64,000 nt of DNA, taken from positions 75,294-139,293 of the forward strand of contig JBAZXA010000009.1 of NCBI GenBank assembly GCA_041660045.1, written 5' to 3'. The DNA is from WM-3-3 sp041660045 (GTDB taxonomy: Bacteria > Pseudomonadota > Gammaproteobacteria > Methylococcales > Methylomonadaceae). Below the pieces are notes generated by a model. It saw nothing but the letters and a program-made list of their open reading frames with translations, did not search any database and was not told the DNA's origin. Shown one piece after another: positions 8,741-16,737 of the stretch (the stretch's first letter is position 1; each line of letters opens with the position of its first letter). The position numbers and the translations under genes were made by a program.

Positions 8741-9364
8741 TCACGCGCTGAACTTGATGGAGTAACCCCAAGAATCAAGCCGATAAGGAATTGCATTCAT
8801 GGCTAAGGTGATACGGCGTCCACCCTCATTAGGTGGCACTGCATGCAGTAGATAACTGGGGAAAAGCACCAAATCACCCGGCTCTGGTTGTGGGCTAATC
8901 CATTTCTCAGCATTAAACGGCCCGGTCACCATGTCTTTGTGGTCGTTTTTAAAGCTAAAATCAGTGCCACCCGGTGATTTCATAAAAACTGTGCGCGATG
9001 ATTCGTGGGTGGGCGTAAGATACACCACGCCAGAAATAAAGCTATTGGCGTGGTTATGCATCGCTTGATGGCCGCTGGTATTGAGTACATTTACCCACAT
9101 TTCCTTTAGCGCCCAACCCATACGCTCGCCAAACAGCAACGCGCCAAATTCACTTAACTTAGGTGTAATGATTTGCGCTGTTTCCACCAGCAACGGGCTA
9201 TCACCGGGTTTTAGCATTTCGGTATGGGAAAGATTGGCGGACGAATTATTATCATGCACTGCCAGCGTACTAAAATGCGCCACCAAACCTTCAACCAAAC
9301 GCCCGGGCAACAGGCCTGGAACGCGCATAAATGGGGTTGGGAAAATACTGATAACTTCGTCCAT
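8741..9364 (-). CDS. Putative 2OG-Fe(II) oxygenase (TIGR02466-like)
   Basis: About 207 residues when started at the ATG at 9364; an in-frame TTG at 9406 would add 14 residues but is a poorer start. The double-stranded beta-helix signature is visible: MHNHANSFISGVVYL supplies the first histidine region, PEPGDLVLFPSYLLHAV supplies the distal histidine, and GGRRITLAMN the 2-oxoglutarate-binding arginine. Such proteins hydroxylate small molecules or peptides; the substrate is unknown. It lies between the MFS/spermidine-synthase-like fusion and the second HupE-type gene, all on the minus strand, so it may modify a metal-binding ligand or peptide of the cluster. The fold call is good; the role is inference. 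Confidence 0.7.
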   Translation of the reverse strand: MDEVISIFPTPFMRVPGLLPGRLVEGLVAHFSTLAVHDNNSSANLSHTEMLKPGDSPLLVETAQIITPKLSEFGALLFGERMGWALKEMWVNVLNTSGHQAMHNHANSFISGVVYLTPTHESSRTVFMKSPGGTDFSFKNDHKDMVTGPFNAEKWISPQPEPGDLVLFPSYLLHAVPPNEGGRRITLAMNAIPYRLDSWGYSIKFSA

Positions 9365-9423
9365 TTTTATATTCTGCTTGAGTGTGTTAATTAACCTGGG
9401 TAGCAAACAATGCCGTTAGCTGT

Positions 9424-10374
9424 TTAGCCGAAAATCGCAATGGCACGTTCCCACGACCAATAAGCGGCTACTGAGCCTATACCATATAAAATCGAGGTGC
9501 GCGCCTTAACTAGACTAGGCCAATAAAAGCTCAAGCGCCACAAGATGAATGCGGCCATAACAATCACAAGCTGACCTAGCTCTACCCCGACATTAAAGGT
9601 TAATAAGGCAATGGAGAGATAGTTTTCAGGCAAACCTATCTCTTTTAACGCCCCGGCAAAGCCTAAGCCATGCACTAAGCCAAACAGGAAAGCGACTAAT
9701 GCCGGAAAGCGCCTAGCCAGCGTCTGTTTTTGGTGTAAGGCTTCACCCGCTACCAACACGATAGACAACGCGATGGTCGCCTCCACGGGTGGAGAATGCA
9801 ATACCAGCAGACCCAAGGCGCTGCAGGCCAAGGTCACACTGTGCGCGGCGGTAAATGCAGAAATTGTCCAAATCAGCCTGCGTTTAAAGCCGACTAAAAA
9901 GATTAAACCTATCACAAACAACTGGTGGTCTATGCCGCTTAGAATATGCTCAACACCTAACACAATATAAGTGGATGCGATCTCGCCTAACCCGCGCTGG
10001 TCATCAGCAGAACCGAACAAATGCACTTTAGGCTGGCTAGCCGTCAGCGTATAAACCCTGGACTGACCATCCAACCAGAATATCTTTACCAGTGCGGCCG
10101 AATAACCCTGCCCCACGCCTTTAATTGACAACTCACCGATCAAGCCCGCCGTACCGCATAGCAGCATATTGGCTTCCGCCCGGCAGCCGCTAGGCCAAAG
10201 CGGCGTTAAGTCTTCGCTGGCGGCACGTTTCTCAGTAGCGCCCCATTGCCACAAGAACTCTCCCTGGGTTAATTCCCGAATTTGCATTTCGGCCATGCTC
10301 ATTTCATGCCCTAAGGCAAAGCTAGAGAAAACCGCTAATCCCGCCAGTAAAACGCCAAGGCAAAACTGTCTCAT
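9424..10374 (-). CDS. HupE/UreJ-family metal permease with periplasmic N-terminal domain
   Basis: 316 residues. A signal-peptide-like N-terminus (VLLAGLAVFSSFALGHE) leads into a soluble domain of about 100 residues with two cysteines, followed by six or seven hydrophobic helices. Family motifs rich in His and Asp are present: VLGVEHILSGIDHQLF, FTAAHSVTLA, FGLVHGLGFAG. HupE/UreJ proteins are Ni/Co permeases and related metal transporters. The start ATG overlaps the stop of the upstream isomerase gene by one base (TAATG at 10372-10376), so they are co-translated. This is the second HupE-type domain in the cluster, the first being fused to the receptor. The metal is not identifiable from sequence. 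Confidence 0.8.
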   Translation of the reverse strand: MRQFCLGVLLAGLAVFSSFALGHEMSMAEMQIRELTQGEFLWQWGATEKRAASEDLTPLWPSGCRAEANMLLCGTAGLIGELSIKGVGQGYSAALVKIFWLDGQSRVYTLTASQPKVHLFGSADDQRGLGEIASTYIVLGVEHILSGIDHQLFVIGLIFLVGFKRRLIWTISAFTAAHSVTLACSALGLLVLHSPPVEATIALSIVLVAGEALHQKQTLARRFPALVAFLFGLVHGLGFAGALKEIGLPENYLSIALLTFNVGVELGQLVIVMAAFILWRLSFYWPSLVKARTSILYGIGSVAAYWSWERAIAIFG

Positions 10375-11231
10375 TACTGTGCCGCCTCAAATTTGACGGT
10401 GTATTTTTCGCCTAAGACACGTACTGCGGCAGTCCGTTGTTCCGCTAAAGTGGCATCCGTCCAATCTTGTAAAATTACACCACGTAGGGCTTCAAAAGCC
10501 GCCGGTTCTGGGCGCTTAACCGCATTAAGCCGAATTGCTTTCCAACCCGTTTTGCTGGATTGTGCCTGCCATACACCAACTGGCGCAGCCTCCAAAGTTT
10601 TAACAAACTCTACGCCGTAACTCTGTTCAAGGTTTGCGTAAGGCCTATCCTTAAACAAACGTAAGCCCGCTTGGGCATCACCGGGAGCTCCGGTATTTAG
10701 CAAGAGTACGAAATCACGCACCGCTTTTTCAGCATTATCACCGGCCAGCACGGCTTCTTCAAAGTCATAGCGGGCAGGCTGGTCATATTTGTTGCGATGG
10801 CCTTCAAACCACTTGCGTAAGGTATTGTCGTCATAAGCAGGTAATTTAACATTGGCATCAATAACGCTTAGGGCTTTAAAAATTACCCGTTCGCGTATCG
10901 CTGTATCGCCTTTATCAAGCTGCATCGCTAAACCTTCCCGATAAAGTATTTCATTATCCAGCCATACCCGGTGCATTGCCGTTAACTCTTCGGTATTAGG
11001 CTCCCGGCCTCTGGCGGCTTTAAACAAATCATCCACTTCATCATCCACTTCTGTGGTTACCACAATACTCAGTGGGTCGTCTTGTTGACTGCTGACAACA
11101 AAATCAACGGCAAACAATAAGCCGCCTAACAGGACAAAATGCAATAACGGTTCACGTAGCCAATTTGGCCATGACAGAACCATTGAATCAGTAGCTTTTT
11201 TCGAGGGTGAAACCGGAACTTGGGTAGACAT
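10374..11231 (-). CDS. Membrane-anchored parvulin-type peptidyl-prolyl isomerase (PpiC-like)
   Basis: About 285 residues from the ATG at 11231; a TTG eight codons further upstream is possible. A single hydrophobic segment (LLHFVLLGGLLFAVDFVV, about residues 30-50) anchors the protein facing the periplasm. The region after it (TEELTAMHRVWLDNEILYRE) is the helical chaperone part seen in SurA/PpiC-type proteins, followed by a weak rotamase-like section. These proteins help fold outer-membrane or secreted proteins, so the HupE-linked TBDR or the exported PHP protein are possible clients. Translationally coupled with the HupE-type gene downstream. The parvulin core is divergent, so catalytic activity is uncertain. 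Confidence 0.7.
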   Translation of the reverse strand: MSTQVPVSPSKKATDSMVLSWPNWLREPLLHFVLLGGLLFAVDFVVSSQQDDPLSIVVTTEVDDEVDDLFKAARGREPNTEELTAMHRVWLDNEILYREGLAMQLDKGDTAIRERVIFKALSVIDANVKLPAYDDNTLRKWFEGHRNKYDQPARYDFEEAVLAGDNAEKAVRDFVLLLNTGAPGDAQAGLRLFKDRPYANLEQSYGVEFVKTLEAAPVGVWQAQSSKTGWKAIRLNAVKRPEPAAFEALRGVILQDWTDATLAEQRTAAVRVLGEKYTVKFEAAQ

Positions 11232-11326
11232 CTGAATATTTAACCTAAACAGCAAAAATCGAAAAACAAAAAACGTTAAGGATGGATTAGCAGGTTATTT
11301 CCAAAACGACCTTATCAAATAGGAAA

Positions 11327-11351
11327 GAGCCGGGCAATAACTGCCCGGCTC
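11327..11351 (-). terminator. Strong hairpin after the PEP-CTERM gene
   Basis: GAGCCGGGCA (11327-11336), loop ATAAC, and TGCCCGGCTC (11342-11351) make a perfect 10-bp GC-rich stem. On the minus strand it is followed by TTTCC and a T/A-rich stretch. It lies 37 bases beyond the stop of the PEP-CTERM gene and before the isomerase gene, so it probably splits the cluster into two transcription units. Confidence 0.7.
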
Positions 11352-11387
11352 CGACTTCTAAACAATCAACCGCTTTATCAACCCATA

Positions 11388-12041
11388 TCAAGCGGCTATC
11401 TTTCCGCCACGGCGATTGAGGCCACCCGCTATTGCTAAGCCTGAAGCCAACAACCAAAACGCAGCAGGCACAGGTACAGCACTGGCGCTGATGTTGTCGA
11501 AACCGACAATATTGGCGCTCGCCGACAAATCAAATGATAAGGCAGTGCCAGTAAAGCCAAAGGTTACCGCATTCCAGGTAGTGTAAGCCTGAGATTCTGT
11601 TGATGTAGAATTGCCGGCGTCATTAGCGGTCAAATCAAAAACACCTAATAAGGTGCCAGTCCCATTCAAACCTGAATAAGCTTTGACTGCACCTAGCACA
11701 GTTGCCGTGCTGGAATAGAAAAACGACAAAGCGTTGTCCACGCCTGCAGCCACGTTAATATAAGCCGCTGTATCGTCAAATACGTAAGCAGTACCTAATG
11801 GCGTAGGTGCGTTTTGGTAGTATGTAAAATCGGCATCGTTAGATAAACCTGAGATCCCTGTAAAGGCCACGCCTAAGTTTGGGCCAGAGCTTCCATCCGC
11901 CGCCGTACCGCCACTGTAATAGCCATCTACGCCGCCATTGCTAAAATCCCAGTTGTTTTCAAAATCCACTAAGAAAGTGGACGATGCAAACGCTGGCGCA
12001 GCCGAAAACAAAGCCAGCGTTAAAAATAGTTTGAGCTTCAT
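11388..12041 (-). CDS. PEP-CTERM sorting-domain protein
   Basis: 217 residues. A clear signal peptide (MKLKLFLTLALFSAAPAFAS) is followed by a low-complexity beta-rich body high in Gly, Ser, Thr and Asn, and then a C-terminal sorting signal VPVPAAFWLLASGLAIAGG with a basic tail NRRGGKIAA. This is the PEP-CTERM pattern: VPxP-type motif, hydrophobic helix, Arg-rich end. Such proteins are processed by exosortase and displayed or released outside the cell, often in exopolysaccharide-producing bacteria. It lies 48 bases after the exported PHP-domain protein and is probably co-transcribed with it, ending at the hairpin at 11327-11351. No exosortase is in the window. The function of the body is unknown. 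Confidence 0.8.
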   Translation of the reverse strand: MKLKLFLTLALFSAAPAFASSTFLVDFENNWDFSNGGVDGYYSGGTAADGSSGPNLGVAFTGISGLSNDADFTYYQNAPTPLGTAYVFDDTAAYINVAAGVDNALSFFYSSTATVLGAVKAYSGLNGTGTLLGVFDLTANDAGNSTSTESQAYTTWNAVTFGFTGTALSFDLSASANIVGFDNISASAVPVPAAFWLLASGLAIAGGLNRRGGKIAA

Positions 12042-12089
12042 GTGATATACCTGTTTCTATAGGTTAAATGTTGAGTTTGTGGTTAACGC

Positions 12090-14342
12090 TTATTGGATGC
12101 CCGCAATTTGCGTAGAACCGTTGACTTGCACATAGATCGGATTGCTGTAGAACCATAAATCGGCCCAAGCAGCCACGTCGAAAGCAACCATGCGCTGGCC
12201 GTTAACTACTGGTAAATGCGCCGGGCAACCGTCGATAGGTGTAGATCCAGCTGTATACGTGGCGCCATTGGCGGGTACGTTGCTGCCAGTTGCGGTACAA
12301 GGGATGCTTAGGTTAGCATTCGCTGGCACACCGTCAGAGCCACCGGGAACGCTAGGGCTAACAGATGTCGCATTCGTAAACAAATCTGCCAGCGGACTGC
12401 CGTTAGCATCGGTTTCAAAAGGCACTGAGGCTGGTAAGTTGGAACCACGCAAACGGATGTATTGGGATGCGGTAACCGCAGGAATACGGTAAGACATCTT
12501 AGAAAAGCCTGCGCCAATGTCTGTCCAAGTTGCGCCGTTGAAAGTCCTGATTACCGCAGTAGTGGTATTTTTAGCTGCCGCAGGTACCGTATTCAGGTCC
12601 GGATTATTAATCCAAGCATTTGGCCATGCGCCTGCGTAATCAGGATCAGTGGCTTGTTTTGGCAAACTGGTTACCATACCGCGGATCAGGTCGACGTGAT
12701 CCAACACTGGCGCATTCATTGGCTGTTCAATACCAACTTGGGCGAGTGACGGATTAGCGAATGAATACGGTGAAAAATTGTTGCTGCTCGGATCACGTAC
12801 CACGATAGAGACTACAATCTCAGCACCTGGGCGCACAACTAGCTTTTCACCCATGGTCGCACAACCGGATTTATCAATATCAGTATTGCTTTGCGCTGCT
12901 GCCACAGCCAAGGCTTCAACAGAGGCATTAGAACGGAACGCAGGGCCTTTGTAAGAAGTACAAGCAATAAAGCCCAAGCGGTCGATCAACTGGCCACTGG
13001 CAGCAAAGCTGTTACCACTGCGCAAACCATCAACTATTGTTTGCGGATTAAGTTTGTCGCTACCGTTGCGCACCAGTACGAAATCACGTTGATATTCACC
13101 GGGATAAAAGTCTTGTGTAGAACGGCGGTCATCTGGGCCAAAGCTACCACGGTTATGCCAATCTGAGCTGGCAAAAAACCAAAAATTACGGCCTTCACCT
13201 AACAGCGCATCCCATACGCCACCAATTTGCGCGCCATAAACACCGGTACCGCCCCAAGTAGTGCCACCAACGGAATCGATATTAACGCCGCCAATATTGT
13301 TACGCCTAACCGTATATTCACCACGTGCATTAGACGCGCCATGGCCGGGCTGCGTTTCCATACCAAACGCAATCGCTGGCGCTTGGTTGTTGAAATCACG
13401 TAAATGTTCAACGTTAAAACCGTTAGAACCGTTTGGGTTAAATGGCCCTGCACGTTCTAAGTGAGCAGGCACATAGTAACTACCATTGGGATGGAATTGC
13501 GCCATCCATTTAACCCCTTCCAAGGATTTTTGGTGGCCATTATTACCGCTATTATTGCTTAGCTTAAAGGCTGTGGCATTCCAGTTGGGGTCTGCCGCAT
13601 TCAAACTGCCAGGCACCGAACAATCAAAACTGTTGTTGAAAGGCGTGCCAACGCCGCGGCTAGTATCGCCATCATTACGGTCAAAACAATATTCCCATTG
13701 TGACAACGCAGTCGCATTACCTAGCGCTGTGTATGGTAAATTGGCAGGGCCAGGGGCAGCAGGCAATGTGGCTGCATTCAACTGTGCCGGAATCTGGCCG
13801 GTAATTACAGACATGGATATATGTTCATGGCCTGGACCTACTGTTTCTATACCTATGAACAAAGGCAGGTCTTTAAAAGCATTCAAATATTCAATCACTG
13901 GATATTGAAATTGTTGGATAGATTGCCAGCGCCACATATTACGGTTAGCACCACTGCCTGACACATCACCCGCGGGCGTGACACCACTGTTAATCCAAGT
14001 TGTTTGCGGACTAAGCGCTGAATTAAATGGGTAAACTGGGGTTTCCAGTGTGGCATCTTCAATCAAGGTACAGTTACGGTTGCCGTTACCGCCGTGCCCG
14101 GCCTGTACAAACCAATCCAAACCCCACGGGGTATCTACCGTATCAGTAGCTTTTTTCACCAACTTTTGCATAGAGATAGAGCCATCCGAACAAGTCGTAT
14201 GGTTGTGAAAATCCCCAGTTACATATTGACCTGGTACCTTAGCACCAGCTGTTACCGCAACCGGTGCAGTGGCTAGTGCAGCAGTCCCTATAGCGGCAAT
14301 GACAGCAAGTACAAGCTGTCTCTTTCTAAATTCAATTTCCAT
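12090..14342 (-). CDS. Exported PHP-domain (metal-dependent phosphoesterase-like) protein
   Basis: 750 residues with a signal peptide (LVLAVIAAIGTAALATAPVA). Just after it comes the PHP signature GDFHNHTTCSDGSISMQKL (about residues 43-61), where the HxH and D bind metal in PHP phosphoesterases. Further candidate ligands are in AGHGGNGNRNC and FFASSDWHNRGSFG. The protein is much longer than cytoplasmic PHP enzymes and resembles the exported DUF3604/PHP-like proteins seen beside HupE-type permeases and prolyl isomerases. It lies upstream of the PEP-CTERM gene. Substrate unknown; a secreted, metal-loaded hydrolase would depend on a metal-uptake cluster. PHP identity is good; the link to the cluster is inferred. 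Confidence 0.75.
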   Translation of the reverse strand: MEIEFRKRQLVLAVIAAIGTAALATAPVAVTAGAKVPGQYVTGDFHNHTTCSDGSISMQKLVKKATDTVDTPWGLDWFVQAGHGGNGNRNCTLIEDATLETPVYPFNSALSPQTTWINSGVTPAGDVSGSGANRNMWRWQSIQQFQYPVIEYLNAFKDLPLFIGIETVGPGHEHISMSVITGQIPAQLNAATLPAAPGPANLPYTALGNATALSQWEYCFDRNDGDTSRGVGTPFNNSFDCSVPGSLNAADPNWNATAFKLSNNSGNNGHQKSLEGVKWMAQFHPNGSYYVPAHLERAGPFNPNGSNGFNVEHLRDFNNQAPAIAFGMETQPGHGASNARGEYTVRRNNIGGVNIDSVGGTTWGGTGVYGAQIGGVWDALLGEGRNFWFFASSDWHNRGSFGPDDRRSTQDFYPGEYQRDFVLVRNGSDKLNPQTIVDGLRSGNSFAASGQLIDRLGFIACTSYKGPAFRSNASVEALAVAAAQSNTDIDKSGCATMGEKLVVRPGAEIVVSIVVRDPSSNNFSPYSFANPSLAQVGIEQPMNAPVLDHVDLIRGMVTSLPKQATDPDYAGAWPNAWINNPDLNTVPAAAKNTTTAVIRTFNGATWTDIGAGFSKMSYRIPAVTASQYIRLRGSNLPASVPFETDANGSPLADLFTNATSVSPSVPGGSDGVPANANLSIPCTATGSNVPANGATYTAGSTPIDGCPAHLPVVNGQRMVAFDVAAWADLWFYSNPIYVQVNGSTQIAGIQ

Positions 14343-14452
14343 TTAACTAATCCCCCCAATATAAATTAACGATAGATAATTTTCTCAACATATCCCTTGT
14401 CGCCATCTGCACATCCATCGTGCGCTTTATACGGACAATTTGTTACAAGCTG

Positions 14453-14482
14453 TTGACAAAAATAAGGAAACAGTTGTTATAA
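14453..14482 (+). promoter_or_regulatory. Sigma70-like promoter candidate
   Basis: TTGACA (14453-14458) and TTATAA (14477-14482) with an 18-base spacer on the plus strand. If used, it would give a leader of about 590 bases to the sigma-factor gene at 15084. Both boxes are visible; use is not shown. Confidence 0.35.
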
Positions 14483-14969
14483 GACAATGGCTTCCAGGCG
14501 TTAACGCAGGATCTACCAGCCTGTTAAGCGTTTAATTAAGCGTCATACCCGGAATATTTTTTTGATTAAGTGTGATAATTACGAATCATGCAACGCTAGC
14601 CACTAAAGTCGCGGGGACCTATGCGTAATTCCGAGCCACATGAGTTAAAAACAACTTTTTGCCTATAACCCAGAGTTAAACTGATTTTTAAGCTATTGCA
14701 GGCGGTATTAGTCAATCCACATAAGTCCTAAATCTCCACACCAATGCGGGAAAATATGGGTTAGGCAATTTAAATAGCTTTATTGGAGAGGATAACGGAA
14801 GGCTGGCTAGCACCACCCGCATTAAAAAATGATAGTTCCTAGATTTAATATTTGAATATTGCCTGCTGAGTTGGCTGCAAACCCACATGATTTATCTGAC
14901 CTGCGTTATATCACACAGTTTAATTAAAAAATCCCTTAGCGAATCTAAAACCAGACTAATTATTCATAA

Positions 14970-14986
14970 TAAATAATTGTTATTTA
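14970..14986. promoter_or_regulatory. Fur-box-like palindrome upstream of the first FecI-type sigma gene
   Basis: TAAATAATTGTTATTTA is a perfect inverted repeat (7-3-7) in an AT-rich stretch about 100 bases before the sigma-factor start. As a 7-1-7 element it matches roughly 9 of 14 positions of the classical Fur consensus. Iron repression of FecI-type genes by Fur is usual, so the position is meaningful, but AT-rich palindromes arise by chance. Confidence 0.4.
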
Positions 14987-15083
14987 AGGTAAATATTATT
15001 TACGGCTTATAAATTGCTAAATTTCAGTCTTTAATTAAAAGATTCCCGGAACGGGACGCGTTCCTCATGGGTTCAACAAAGTG

Positions 15084-15584
15084 ATGCCAAACCGTAAAAC
15101 GCATGTATTACAAAAACTTTATTCATTGCATAACGTAGAACTACGCCAGTTTTTGATTCAGCGCGTGGGCATCCAAGAGGCGGCTGATTTATTACAAGAA
15201 ACCTGGCTGCATTTTTTAAGGTTGGCTGATGTAGAGGCCGTGCATGCCCCACGCGCATTTCTATACAAAACAGCCGCCAATATTGCAACCGATTACAGCC
15301 GTAAAAAACGCCCGATTAATTTTACCGAATCCGAACTTGAGCATGACGACATGCCTTGCCCATTTCCGACACCAGAATCCATAGCCGATGCCCATTGGCA
15401 ATTTGAACGTTTTACCGAGGTGTTACAAGAATTGCCCAGCCGTCAACAACAGGCGTTTATTATGAATAAAATGGAGGGGCTAACCCACGCGGAAATTGCC
15501 ATTAAAATCGGCATTTCAGAAAAAAGCGTACAGCGTTTAATTATGAAAGCCTTCCAGCACTGTATTAAGCAAATGGCTATCTAA
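15084..15584 (+). CDS. FecI-type ECF sigma factor (set 1)
   Basis: 166 residues from ATG at 15084 (a GTG lies immediately before it). Region 2 is visible as AADLLQETWLHFLRL and PRAFLYKTAANIATDYSRKK (-10 recognition helix); region 4 as LQELPSRQQQAFIMNKMEGL and AEIAIKIGISEKSVQRLIMK (helix-turn-helix for -35). Length and layout match FecI. It starts a fecI-fecR-receptor array on the plus strand, with a 72-base gap to the anti-sigma gene. It probably directs RNA polymerase to the receptor R1 promoter when the receptor is occupied. A Fur-like palindrome lies upstream. Confidence 0.88.
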   Translation: MPNRKTHVLQKLYSLHNVELRQFLIQRVGIQEAADLLQETWLHFLRLADVEAVHAPRAFLYKTAANIATDYSRKKRPINFTESELEHDDMPCPFPTPESIADAHWQFERFTEVLQELPSRQQQAFIMNKMEGLTHAEIAIKIGISEKSVQRLIMKAFQHCIKQMAI

Positions 15585-15656
15585 TTAAAAACACTAGCTA
15601 TGTGCAACAAAAAAACCAACGCGTTATGATAGTGATAGCAAAACTTGTCTTAGGCC

Positions 15657-16640
15657 GTGCCAGTGATTGAAAAGCCAGCTACTCTTAATGATGCCATCAA
15701 AACTCAAGCCGGGGAATGGTTAATCAGGCAACACTCTGGCCGCTGGTCAGCGCTAGATGAACAAGCCTTGCAACACTGGCTAACGCAAACACCAGAACAT
15801 CAGCTTGCTTATCAACAAGTGCAAGCACTGTGGCGCGGCTTGGATCAATTTAAAACAGCCACGACTGACTTATCCACTGTCCAGCCAATTAAAACATCGC
15901 CGCCCAAATCCCAGTGGCGATTAGCCGGTACATACGCACTTTGCCTGCTGATGCTGACACTGCTTTTACCTTGGGACACCAGTTACCTGATACCCCACGA
16001 GAAAACCTATAGCACCCACAAAGGCCAACAAACCACAATCAACTTAAAAGACGGCTCTGAATTAGCACTTAATACCGACACCGAAGTGACAGTGCACTAT
16101 AACTTACTAAGCCGTGAAGTAACCCTACATCAGGGTGAAGCGCTGTTTAAAGTGGCACATGAAGCCATGCGCGGCTTTGTGGTAAACGCTAAAAATGGTG
16201 AAATTACCGACATCGGCACGCAGTTTAATGTTTACCAAGTTGCCGATAAGGTTACCGTAACTGTTGTTGCAGGTGCGGTTATTATCAAAACCCCGCAACA
16301 GCAATCGTCCCCGCTATTAGCGGGCCAGCAGCTTAGCTACAATGGTTTGGGAACATTGACATTAGCTGACAACCCCAATCTAGAAAGCATTACGGCTTGG
16401 CGGCAAGGTTATTTAGTGTTTGATATGACAACATTGGCGGAGGCCACTGAGCAGCTGGCCCGTTATCATCCTCAGCAATTTGTTTTTGATGACCCTAAAC
16501 TTAAACAATTACGCATTAGCGGCAATTTCAGCAGCAATGACTTACCGGCATTTTTAACCACCTTAGCGCGTGTTTACCCGTTAAGCTCACACAACCAATC
16601 TGACAATACCATCCACATCAAGGCCACAAACCGGCGCTAA
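15657..16640 (+). CDS. FecR-type anti-sigma factor / transmembrane sensor (set 1)
   Basis: 327 residues from a GTG start. The layout is an N-terminal cytoplasmic FecR_N/DUF4880 part (AGEWLIRQHSGRWSALDEQA), a single membrane helix (LAGTYALCLLMLTLLLPW, about residues 83-100), the periplasmic FecR domain (TTINLKDGSELALNTDTEV, then LHQGEALFKVAHE, then EITDIGTQFNVY), and a C-terminal STN-like section (LAEATEQLARYHPQQFVF) that would meet the receptor's signalling domain. It holds the set-1 sigma factor until receptor R1 binds ligand. R1 begins about 97 bases downstream. Confidence 0.88.
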   Translation: MPVIEKPATLNDAIKTQAGEWLIRQHSGRWSALDEQALQHWLTQTPEHQLAYQQVQALWRGLDQFKTATTDLSTVQPIKTSPPKSQWRLAGTYALCLLMLTLLLPWDTSYLIPHEKTYSTHKGQQTTINLKDGSELALNTDTEVTVHYNLLSREVTLHQGEALFKVAHEAMRGFVVNAKNGEITDIGTQFNVYQVADKVTVTVVAGAVIIKTPQQQSSPLLAGQQLSYNGLGTLTLADNPNLESITAWRQGYLVFDMTTLAEATEQLARYHPQQFVFDDPKLKQLRISGNFSSNDLPAFLTTLARVYPLSSHNQSDNTIHIKATNRR

Positions 16641-16737
16641 GTTTCCCGCAAAAAAAATCTGTCCAGTTTGTGTGTCTTTATTCGTCCTATGGAAAGACCG
16701 ATCAGCGCATCGACACTTTTCTAGTATGGAGCTAACT

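Larger units (their letters stand above)
14343..15083. other. Long divergent intergenic region
   Basis: About 740 bases separate the minus-strand PHP gene from the plus-strand sigma factor. No ORF stands out. It contains a plus-strand sigma70-like promoter candidate (14453-14482) and a Fur-box-like palindrome (14970-14986), listed separately. A GCCACTAAAGTCGCGGGG stretch near 14600 was considered as a riboswitch piece and rejected. Confidence 0.5.

Noticed and set aside
14580..14660. GCCACTAAAGTCGCGGGG stretch resembling part of a c-di-GMP or cobalamin riboswitch
   Set aside because: Only a short motif is similar; no complete paired scaffold could be built on either strand and it is far from both flanking starts.
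16672..16737. Upstream GTG start for receptor R1
   Set aside because: Would put 22 polar residues before the signal peptide; the ATG at 16738 has a GGAG site and gives a proper signal peptide.
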